Shown here one piece after another: positions 1 through 5,158 of a DNA stretch of 5,158 nucleotides. Source of the stretch: Candidatus Dadabacteria bacterium (GTDB lineage Bacteria; Desulfobacterota_D; UBA1144; Nemesobacterales; Nemesobacteraceae). Position numbers and translations under genes: made by a program. Under the pieces are notes generated by a model. That model was given only the letters and a program-made list of their open reading frames with translations, was not told the DNA's origin and made no database searches. Numbering within the stretch: the first letter of the stretch is position 1; each line of letters starts with the position of its first letter. The DNA lies in NCBI GenBank assembly GCA_026709745.1, contig JAPOSJ010000115.1, positions 1 to 5,158 on the forward strand, given 5' to 3'.

Positions 1-92
1 ACATTACTCCATGGATACAGGGTGGAAAAACCAATGAGGACAATTGCCAGTTGTTGTGTAAGAGATGTAATAGGGAAAAATCTTCAAAATAG
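1..92 (+). CDS. HNH endonuclease domain protein, C-terminal end only (5' end outside window)
   Basis: Reading from base 3 gives ITPWIQGGKTNEDNCQ and then LLCKRCNREKSSK, ending at TAG (90-92). This is the typical end of an HNH nuclease domain. Bases 1-2 (AC) would complete CAC, the catalytic His expected just before ITPW. The Asn of the EDN segment and the CxxCN..K segment supply the second half of the zinc-binding and metal-binding fold. HNH domains of this kind are common in restriction enzymes and as C-terminal domains of some N4/N6 DNA methyltransferases. Because a methyltransferase remnant follows directly in the same frame, the upstream gene may be a methyltransferase-HNH fusion, but only its last 29 residues are visible. 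The HNH assignment is strong; the identity of the whole protein is unknown. Confidence 0.75.
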   Translation, partial: ITPWIQGGKTNEDNCQLLCKRCNREKSSK

Positions 93-536
93 ATGTATGA
101 GTTCACTGGAAGGCTCAATCTTCTTGTATCTGACAGTAATGAAGGCGATATAGTGCTAGACCTCTTCCGCGGTTGTGCCACTACCTGTGTAGCTGCCGAA
201 AAGCTAAACCGACAGTGGATAGGTATTGACGTATCATTTAAAGCCTATGAACTAGTAAAAGAGCGATTAAAAAAAGAAGCAGCTGATCCAGAGGATTTAT
301 ACAAATATCAGAATAAAATTCATATGCAGACTGACCCACCTAAACGGACTGACCAGAGAGCGGGCTACAAGGAAAAGAAGTTTGTATATATAATTTCACA
401 TCCCAACTTCCCTGATAAGTACAAAGTGGGAATTGCAAGTAACTGGAAGTCCCGTCTTAACTCATATCAGACTTCAGACCCGGAGCGTCAATACAAACTG
501 GAGTTTAAGATTGAGACACCATTATTCAGAGAATAG
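93..536 (+). pseudogene. Truncated N4/N6 DNA methyltransferase fused to a GIY-YIG-like nuclease domain
   Basis: The 147-residue frame starts at an ATG directly behind the TAG of the HNH gene, with no visible ribosome binding site. Residues 11-62 match the AdoMet-binding end of beta-class DNA methyltransferases: SNEGDIVLD, motif I DLFRGCATT (23-31; the family normally has DPFxGxGT or DPFCGCATT), then RQWIGIDVS with its acidic residue, then KAYELVKERLKKE. In this class the catalytic DPPY motif lies N-terminal to motif I, and it is absent here, so methylation activity is not expected. A linker (TDPPKRTD, 80-87) leads into a GIY-YIG/T5orf172-like segment: FVYIIS (97-102), YKVGIASNWKSRLNSYQTSDP-type core (110-130) with the likely catalytic Arg 121. 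The frame stops at 534-536 just after LFRE. Family members usually continue with a Glu-containing helix (like E.EKYIH), and the codons right after the stop read EYI, suggesting a nonsense mutation. Weak family-like residues (LSEITEAE..YR) persist in frame to 611. This is best seen as a decaying restriction-modification remnant. Confidence 0.75.
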
Positions 537-682
537 GAGTATATCTTATTTGCAATGTGCTATTGTTGCCTACTTTCAGAAATAACAGAAGCGGAATTAT
601 TGTATCGGTAAGAAATTAAATGAAGTGTGAGTAAAAACTTTTTACCCACACTTCACAATTAAAACCTTTTCAAGAACAAAAT
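537..682. other. Intergenic region between the methyltransferase remnant and the SRCR gene
   Basis: No gene is supported here. The first 75 bases are probably the decayed 3' end of the methyltransferase/GIY-YIG pseudogene, read through its stop to TAA at 609-611. The rest contains the palindrome at 621-655 and AT-rich flanks. Confidence 0.6.
621..655 (-). terminator. Near-perfect 35-base palindrome, likely rho-independent terminator of the SRCR gene
   Basis: The arms TGAAGTGTGAGTAAAAA and TTTTTACCCACACTTCA pair over 17 bases with a single mismatch and one central base. In RNA the A/T-rich centre would open as a loop, leaving a GAAGTGTG/CACACTTC stem. It lies 27 bases past the stop codon of the SRCR gene. 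Read on the minus strand, the stem is followed by TTTAATTTCTT, a U-rich though interrupted tract. The plus-strand side also has an AT-rich flank, so it may act in both directions and separate the convergent methyltransferase remnant from the SRCR gene. Confidence 0.65.
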
Positions 683-1678
683 TTACTCGCCAAAGCCACC
701 ACCCTCTCCACAGTGCTGCCTGGACCAGCATTGCCCCGTATTGGGATCTCTGCCACAGATGCAATCATTGGCATCTTCAACACTTTCAACGCAACTAACA
801 GCCGCAAAATTTATTGCCGGACAGAACCCACCTGATACAACTCCAAGTCCAAGGTGATTACAATCAACTAGCCTGCTTTCATTTCCTGTACACTCAACCT
901 GATCAAGCAATACCGGAGTACCTAGCAGGGCGATCATGCTAAAAAAGTGCTTCCAAGAACTCCAAGTTGTGTTTGAAGTATCAGTATTCTTGAAATCGTC
1001 CTGTGTAAGAGGACTAACAGATGCACCAACGGCAAGGCTTCCCAGCTGCCTGCAGGCAACCTGTGCTTCTTCTCGGCCAAAACCTGTGTTACATATCGCA
1101 TAGGCCTTATCACCGTGTCTTATCTGGAGCCTGCCTCTTTTGCCTTCATTTCCTTGGCTGGGAGCCGGCAAAAAACTTGCAAACTCAAGATTGTCTCCCA
1201 AAGATTTATCTATCGCCGTTATTTTTAATGTACCATTTTTAGTCTTGTCATTGTTTGGAATATAACCTTGGCGAAAACCCGCATGCCCCGGCCATTCATT
1301 ATTATTCGTATCACCAAAATTAAACTTCTTTAGATCACCACCTTTCGAACCTACGTAAAGATTAAATAACTTCCTATTGGAACCCTCAGGTGGAAATTTC
1401 GGGCTTATACCAATCTTTACCTTGTTTTTCGGATAAGATGAAGAAATACTCCAAACGTTATAACTCTTACCTTCATAGGTGAAAGAACCATACAAAAAAG
1501 GTTCTGATCCATAAAACACAACTACATCTCCGGGAAGTTGTTTTCTCCACTCGTCAAGGTTGAAATCGTTTTCATAAAGTGTATCTTCCGCAAGTTGGGC
1601 ATTTGCAGTTACTGTAAAACCAATACAAAACACCGCGGTTAACACAACTAATTGTGCTAAACTAAAAACTCTCCTCAT
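683..1678 (-). CDS. Secreted SRCR-domain protein
   Basis: The 331-residue protein begins with a clear Sec signal peptide (1-27), with likely cleavage after TANA before QLAED. I chose the ATG at 1678 because AAGGAGG lies 9 bases upstream; an ATG at 1684 has only 3 bases of spacing, and one at 1720 lacks a site. Residues 32-168 are an unrecognised, probably beta-rich region with GSFTYEGKSYNV and LYVGSK; from memory it resembles repeats of bacterial extracellular proteins, without a name I can defend. Residues 182-296 are an SRCR domain: GRLQIRHGDKAYAIC, GFGREEAQVACRQLG, VLLDQVECTGNESRLVDC and a final AAVSC. Six cysteines (196, 209, 263, 273, 286, 296) fit the three-disulfide group A pattern. 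A short tail (306-323) has four more cysteines, CICG and then C317 and C323, and there is no C-terminal membrane segment. Disulfide formation implies a periplasmic or extracellular site. It follows the Cache gene by 34 bases and is probably co-transcribed. SRCR domains bind proteins or polysaccharides; the ligand here is unknown. Confidence 0.85.
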   Translation of the reverse strand: MRRVFSLAQLVVLTAVFCIGFTVTANAQLAEDTLYENDFNLDEWRKQLPGDVVVFYGSEPFLYGSFTYEGKSYNVWSISSSYPKNKVKIGISPKFPPEGSNRKLFNLYVGSKGGDLKKFNFGDTNNNEWPGHAGFRQGYIPNNDKTKNGTLKITAIDKSLGDNLEFASFLPAPSQGNEGKRGRLQIRHGDKAYAICNTGFGREEAQVACRQLGSLAVGASVSPLTQDDFKNTDTSNTTWSSWKHFFSMIALLGTPVLLDQVECTGNESRLVDCNHLGLGVVSGGFCPAINFAAVSCVESVEDANDCICGRDPNTGQCWSRQHCGEGGGFGE

Positions 1679-1687
1679 CTCCATACA

Positions 1688-1694
1688 CCTCCTT
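1688..1694 (-). promoter_or_regulatory. Strong ribosome binding site for the SRCR gene
   Basis: The minus strand reads AAGGAGG, extended to AAGGAGGTG, a nearly full match to the 16S anti-Shine-Dalgarno sequence. It is 9 bases from the ATG at 1678 and 3 bases from the ATG at 1684, which favours 1678 and gives a signal peptide starting MRRVFSLAQ. It lies just past the stop codon of the Cache gene (1713-1715), so the downstream gene is translated independently of coupling. Confidence 0.7.
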
Positions 1695-1712
1695 CCTTTT
1701 TTTGATATAAAT

Positions 1713-3086
1713 TCAGTCATCCTTTAAAAAAGCAAACACAGAAGATTTTATTGAAATTGCAAAAAACAACAGAAAAAACATTACAAAAGAATTTGCCAAA
1801 ATGCTTCCGTTTTTTGAAGAATCATTCGCAGAAAGTGAACACCCTCCATCATCTTCTACCAACTCTCCTCTATCAAAATATAAACCCGTCCCAAAAACAT
1901 AAGTTCTCAAATGGTCTTCGCCCCGCTCCCGATACAATACCGCATATCCAAGCTTAGATGACGTGCCGCCAGCCGCACCTTCCTCATCTGGCTCATCTCC
2001 CTCTATATTAGGATCATCCCAGTCATATCCGACAAAACCTCCCCCCGGCTTCTTCGCCTCATCTATTATGCGACGAATAAAAAGATCCTGCCCCTCACCT
2101 TCAAAATTCCAAAGGTCTGTTTGTTCAATGTTCCTGTTAGCTCCGTTAAACACCACATTACCTTCAATATCCATTATGTAGATGTAGGTTGAACCATTTC
2201 GCCAAGGACCTCCATCAAACCTAAAAACTTTGCGTAAGATAACCGGATCAAACACAGGAAGAGAGAAAGACGCAGAAATAAATCTGGTTGCATCTAATAA
2301 AAATCTTCTGAGATCATCCTGCGTTTCCACATCCACAGCATTAATGACGGGATTGAGAATCTCCTTAAATCGGTTTTCAACTTCCTCTAATTGTTCTGCA
2401 GAAATATCAGGATTAGTGCTTATGAAACCCTCTATGAGATCCTTTTCGAGCTCCTCAAAAGTGGCATAAGAAAAAGGTTCTGGAGTGTAATCAAGTCCTC
2501 CAATCAAAACAAATTCAGCTTCTTCGCTTGAAGGATTTCCAAAAGGAACAAACGGCCCTCTCGCAATCATTGCGTAACCGGATGGAACATCGTCTGGCTG
2601 CCCCACATATCTTACGCAACCTCCCTCCTTAGTTACAATCTCATTCCAACTCTCTCCATTACAACCTACCAGTGCTTCAGACCAGTCCTGATCCTCTAAT
2701 TCTCTGCTCTTTGGATGAATGTATACCCCACCCGCTTTTGTAGTCAGCAGAATATAGGTTGAACCGTAAACCCAGTCCCTATGATTCCTGAAATCGTTTA
2801 GTAGATGAAGAGATTCCGTAAAACTCTCTGCTCCAGATAAATGAAGAAGAGCATGCTCAACAAAATTCTTTACCTTGTCATCCCTTTCTTCTTTGCTCGA
2901 ATTGTCCACATCTCTGGCTGTTGTAACAATGGTTTCGTCCTGATGAGGACTTTCGTGTGCCAAGGCACTATTCACAAAAAGAAGAAAGGAAACAAATACA
3001 AAAAAGAGGCAGAAATACTTAGGCTTTACTATATTCGCATTGCAAAAGTTAGTATGCAAAGAGTCGAAAACGGATTTTACCTTCAT
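1713..3086 (-). CDS. Tandem Cache-domain surface protein with C-terminal sorting-like tail
   Basis: Using the ATG at 3086 gives 457 residues. The frame is open upstream to ATG 3119 and TTG 3155, but no start has a good ribosome binding site; 3086 is preferred because it gives a usable signal peptide (1-43, hydrophobic FFVFVSFLLFVNS then ALA before HES) and sits behind a promoter-like sequence. Two related extracytoplasmic sensor domains follow. The first (about 105-200) has WVYGSTYILL, G..YIHP, a GGCVRY strand and FVLIGGLDY. The second (about 295-404) has WRNGSTYIYI, IEGNVVF, GGGFVGYDW, KLGYAVLY and YVFGTGLYF, the typical order of single Cache domains, which bind small ligands outside the cell. 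Each is preceded by a helical stretch. The C-terminus has GGCS (414-417), a Ser/Asn-rich spacer, a hydrophobic segment (about 431-446) and a short end with Lys. There is no HAMP, methyl-accepting, kinase or cyclase domain. It probably shares a transcript with the SRCR gene downstream. Cache assignment is good for the second domain and fair for the first; ligand and role are unknown. Confidence 0.8.
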   Translation of the reverse strand: MKVKSVFDSLHTNFCNANIVKPKYFCLFFVFVSFLLFVNSALAHESPHQDETIVTTARDVDNSSKEERDDKVKNFVEHALLHLSGAESFTESLHLLNDFRNHRDWVYGSTYILLTTKAGGVYIHPKSRELEDQDWSEALVGCNGESWNEIVTKEGGCVRYVGQPDDVPSGYAMIARGPFVPFGNPSSEEAEFVLIGGLDYTPEPFSYATFEELEKDLIEGFISTNPDISAEQLEEVENRFKEILNPVINAVDVETQDDLRRFLLDATRFISASFSLPVFDPVILRKVFRFDGGPWRNGSTYIYIMDIEGNVVFNGANRNIEQTDLWNFEGEGQDLFIRRIIDEAKKPGGGFVGYDWDDPNIEGDEPDEEGAAGGTSSKLGYAVLYRERGEDHLRTYVFGTGLYFDRGELVEDDGGCSLSANDSSKNGSILANSFVMFFLLFFAISIKSSVFAFLKDD

Positions 3087-3195
3087 AAGGTTTCTAAAAA
3101 TACAGGGAAATAACACCATGTCAAGTAAATCTGAAATCTCTAGATAATAAAGCAATACATTTATGAGGGAGGAAGGCAGAACAGCTTTAGCTATT
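3087..3195 (-). other. Spacer between lysS and the Cache gene
   Basis: This short AT-rich stretch holds the candidate promoter. I see only small palindromes (AGCTAAAGCT and ATCTAGAGAT) and no convincing hairpin with a U-tract, so lysS has no obvious terminator and read-through into the Cache-SRCR genes is possible. Confidence 0.5.
3097..3124 (-). promoter_or_regulatory. Candidate sigma70-type promoter for the Cache-SRCR pair
   Basis: On the minus strand TTGACA (3119-3124, perfect -35 consensus) is followed after 16 bases by TATTTT (3097-3102, 4 of 6 match to TATAAT). Transcription would begin only a few bases before the ATG at 3086, giving a nearly leaderless message, which would fit the lack of a ribosome binding site there. 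The -10 box is imperfect, and AT-rich DNA throws up such pairs by chance. Confidence 0.35.
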
Positions 3196-4656
3196 CTAAG
3201 GTCTGAGATGAGGGAAGAAAATAACTTCTCTTATGGAGGAGGAGTTTGTAAGCAACATCACAAGACGGTCAATTCCTATCCCGGCTCCGGCTGTGGGAGG
3301 CATTCCGTACTCAAGGGCCGACACGTAGTCATTGTCCATTTCATGATATTCGTCTTCGCCTTTTTTCTTCATTTCAGCCTGATCTGCAAAACGCTTTTTC
3401 TGATCAATGGGATCATTAAGCTCGGAAAAAGCGTTTGCTATTTCCCTTCCACAGATATAAAGCTCAAACCTGTCAACCACTTCCGGGTCGTTGTCGTTTT
3501 TTCTTGCAAGCGGGGAGACATCAAGCGGGAAACCGTAGACAAAAGCCGGGTTAAGAAGACTATCTTCAAAGAGCGCCTCAAAAATCTCCGTGAGGGCTTT
3601 TCCCCTAATCCCATTATGTGTTATTCCCATAGAGTCTGCCTTTGTAAAAAGAAACTGGTCATCTTCTGTTATTTCGGAACCAAATTTCTCACGTAGAGCA
3701 TCATAAATGTTAATTCTCTTCCAAGGTCTCTTGAAGTCTATCTTCTTATCTTCGTACTCAACCTGCATTTCTCCTGCCGTATTTTCCACCACGCAGCAGA
3801 CAAGGTCCTCTATGAGATTCATAAGGTCTTCGTAAGTCGCGTAAGCCTGGTAGAACTCAATCATTGTGAATTCCGGATTGTGCTTGGTGGACACCCCTTC
3901 ATTTCTGAATGTTCTTCCGAGTTCATAAACTCTCTCAAGTCCTCCGACTACAAGTCGTTTCAGGTAAAGCTCAGGCGCTATTCTCAGGTAAAGGTCCATG
4001 TCGAGGGCGTTGTGGTGCGTAACAAAAGGCTTTGCGGTTGCGCCTCCGGCAATTGGGTGAAGCACCGGGGTCTCCACCTCAAGGAAATCTCTTTCATCAA
4101 GAAACCTTCTAATGAGATTTATCACCTTTGATCTTGTCTTGAAAATTTCTCTGGTTCTCTCATTCGCAATCAGATCAAGGTAGCGCTGGCGGTATCTTGT
4201 CTCCACGTCCTGGAGACCATGCCATTTCTCGGGAAGAGGCCTGAGCGCCTTTGTGAGAAAGAAAAGCTCCAGGACCCTCACCGTAAGTTCTCCGGTTCTG
4301 GTCTTGAAAAGTTCTCCGCGGATGCCTGCGAAATCCCCTACATCAAGAAATTTCCGGAACAGTGTGAAGGTTTCTTCCGAAACAGAATTTTTCTGTACGA
4401 ACCCTTGAATTCGTCCTGTACGTTCAGAGAGATGGAAAAAAGCGCTTTTTCCAAAATCCCTTTTTGAAACTATCCTCCCAGCCAGGCTAAAGGACTGCTC
4501 CATTTCCTCAAGCTCTTCAGGAGATTTGGACACGTAGAGGGATATCAGCTCCCCTGCATTATTCTCTGGAGTGAAACCGTTTGCATAAGGGTCAATGCCC
4601 ATTGCCCTTAGCTCTTCTAGCTTTGATTTTCTTAGTTCAAACTGCTTGTCTTCCAT
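3196..4656 (-). CDS. lysS: Lysyl-tRNA synthetase, class II
   Basis: A complete 486-residue cytoplasmic enzyme that charges tRNA-Lys with lysine using ATP. The N-terminal OB-fold anticodon-binding domain spans about 57-150 (SLAGRIVSKRDFGKSAFFHL). The class II catalytic core follows: motif 1 around 176-201 (VINLIRRFLDERDFLEVETPVL), the lysine-specific AGGATAKPF (203-211), motif 2 around 241-270 (RVYELGRTFRNEGVSTKHNPEF with TMIEFYQAY), FELYICGREIANAFSELNDP (397-416) and motif 3 GAGIGIDRLVMLL (457-469). It ends in the usual FFPHLRP. The length is close to that of typical bacterial LysRS (about 490-505), with no extra domain and no missing key residue seen. The start ATG is followed by the family-typical charged helix. 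Its ribosome binding site is weak (GGAAAAGAGA, about 11 bases upstream). It lies 41 bases after pyrC on the same strand, so co-transcription is likely. Confidence 0.97.
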   Translation of the reverse strand: MEDKQFELRKSKLEELRAMGIDPYANGFTPENNAGELISLYVSKSPEELEEMEQSFSLAGRIVSKRDFGKSAFFHLSERTGRIQGFVQKNSVSEETFTLFRKFLDVGDFAGIRGELFKTRTGELTVRVLELFFLTKALRPLPEKWHGLQDVETRYRQRYLDLIANERTREIFKTRSKVINLIRRFLDERDFLEVETPVLHPIAGGATAKPFVTHHNALDMDLYLRIAPELYLKRLVVGGLERVYELGRTFRNEGVSTKHNPEFTMIEFYQAYATYEDLMNLIEDLVCCVVENTAGEMQVEYEDKKIDFKRPWKRINIYDALREKFGSEITEDDQFLFTKADSMGITHNGIRGKALTEIFEALFEDSLLNPAFVYGFPLDVSPLARKNDNDPEVVDRFELYICGREIANAFSELNDPIDQKKRFADQAEMKKKGEDEYHEMDNDYVSALEYGMPPTAGAGIGIDRLVMLLTNSSSIREVIFFPHLRP

Positions 4657-4697
4657 TTGGTTGGAATCTCTTTTCCGTTACTATTGGAAAATAAAAA

Positions 4698-5158
4698 CTA
4701 ATTGCGACTGAAAACAACCTTTCCCGAGACTACAGTACTGCTTACCACACCTTTAAGATCCCACCCGGAAAAGGGTGTGTTTCTCCCTTTTGAGAAAAAT
4801 TTTCCCGGGTCCACCGTCCAGATCATCTCCGGATTGAACACAACGATATCAGCAACCGAGCCGGGAGCTATAGTCCCTCTCTCTATGCCCACTATCTCTG
4901 AGGGAGCAACAGTAAGTTTCCTTATCATCTCATCAAGGCCGATAACCCCTTTGTCCACCAGTTCAAGTGAAAGCGAAAGTGCGGTTTCAAGACCAACTAT
5001 GCCGAAAGGTGCCAAGTCAAATTCAACGTTTTTCTCATCCTGACTGTGAGGGGCATGATCCGTGGCTATTACGTCAATTATTCCGTCGGCAATACATTCT
5101 AATATGGCATCTACATCTTCCTGTGTCCTGAGCGGAGTATTCATCTTGGCATCGGTTC
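4698..5158 (-). CDS. pyrC: Dihydroorotase, C-terminal third (5' end outside window)
   Basis: This zinc amidohydrolase closes carbamoyl-aspartate to dihydroorotate, the third step of de novo pyrimidine synthesis, in the cytoplasm. The frame stays open to the window edge, reading TDAKMNTPLRTQEDVDA. An internal Met is therefore not the start: this is the conserved K.NPPLR segment of the mid-protein. ATDHAPH (encoded near 5060) carries the catalytic Asp and substrate-contacting residues. It is followed by the conserved PFGIVGLETALSL, then GTIAPGSVADIVVFNP, the small beta domain, and FFSKGRNTPFSGWDLKGVV and GKVVF at the end. These are hallmarks of the long bacterial class (about 420-430 residues), so roughly 150 of these are visible. 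No damage is seen in this part. It is followed by lysS after 41 bases, with no terminator between them. Confidence 0.95.
   Translation of the reverse strand, partial: TDAKMNTPLRTQEDVDAILECIADGIIDVIATDHAPHSQDEKNVEFDLAPFGIVGLETALSLSLELVDKGVIGLDEMIRKLTVAPSEIVGIERGTIAPGSVADIVVFNPEMIWTVDPGKFFSKGRNTPFSGWDLKGVVSSTVVSGKVVFSRN

Noticed and set aside
683..1720. Start of the SRCR gene at 1720, overlapping the Cache gene
   Set aside because: It lacks a ribosome binding site and would put a charged 14-residue extension before a good signal peptide; the strong site at 1688-1694 points to 1678.
1021..2469. Several 68-79 codon plus-strand open frames across the SRCR and Cache genes
   Set aside because: They are antisense to well-supported genes, with no ribosome binding sites or recognisable motifs.
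1495..2482. A 12-base match AAAAAGGTTCTG at 1495-1506 and 2471-2482
   Set aside because: Both copies encode a similar short peptide (EPF) in different genes, but the surrounding sequence does not match; likely chance.
3131..3195. Small palindromes after lysS as a terminator
   Set aside because: The stems are only 4-5 bases and are not followed by a U-tract.
3163..3696. A 177-codon plus-strand open frame opposite the end of lysS
   Set aside because: It lies antisense to the conserved lysS catalytic domain, and its translation resembles no family I recognise.
4702..5043. A 113-codon plus-strand open frame opposite pyrC
   Set aside because: It is a mirror of the strongly conserved dihydroorotase frame and has low-complexity Ser/Thr/Pro content.

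Overview
The window looks like a piece of a Gram-negative-type bacterial chromosome of moderate to low GC. Genes are closely packed, two proteins carry Sec-type signal peptides, and the housekeeping genes are ordinary bacterial forms. I cannot name the lineage. An uncultured environmental bacterium, perhaps marine or host-associated, fits the SRCR/Cache gene content, but that is inference.

Layout from left to right. Positions 1-92 hold the last 29 residues of an HNH-type nuclease domain whose gene starts outside the window. Directly after its stop codon, at 93-536, lies a broken DNA methyltransferase gene. It keeps motif I and the AdoMet-binding half of a beta-class N4/N6 methyltransferase and is fused to a GIY-YIG-like nuclease domain. 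It has no DPPY catalytic motif, has substitutions in motif I, and is cut by a stop codon within the nuclease domain. A 35-base near-perfect palindrome at 621-655 probably terminates transcription arriving from the right.

The centre (683-3086, minus strand) is the most interesting part: two genes, probably one transcript. The first is a membrane-anchored extracytoplasmic protein with two tandem Cache-like sensor domains and a C-terminal Gly-Gly-Cys plus hydrophobic tail that resembles a protein-sorting signal. The second is a secreted protein with a beta-rich N-terminal region, a six-cysteine SRCR (scavenger receptor cysteine-rich) domain and a short cysteine-rich tail. SRCR domains are typical of animal receptors and uncommon in bacteria. 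Neither protein has a cytoplasmic signalling output, so the pair looks like a surface ligand-binding or adhesion module rather than a classical chemoreceptor or kinase. That function is inference.

The right end (3196-5158, minus strand) is ordinary housekeeping: the C-terminal third of dihydroorotase (pyrC), then 41 bases, then a complete class II lysyl-tRNA synthetase (lysS). The accessory genes sit immediately downstream of this pair. A plausible promoter at 3097-3124 could drive them separately.
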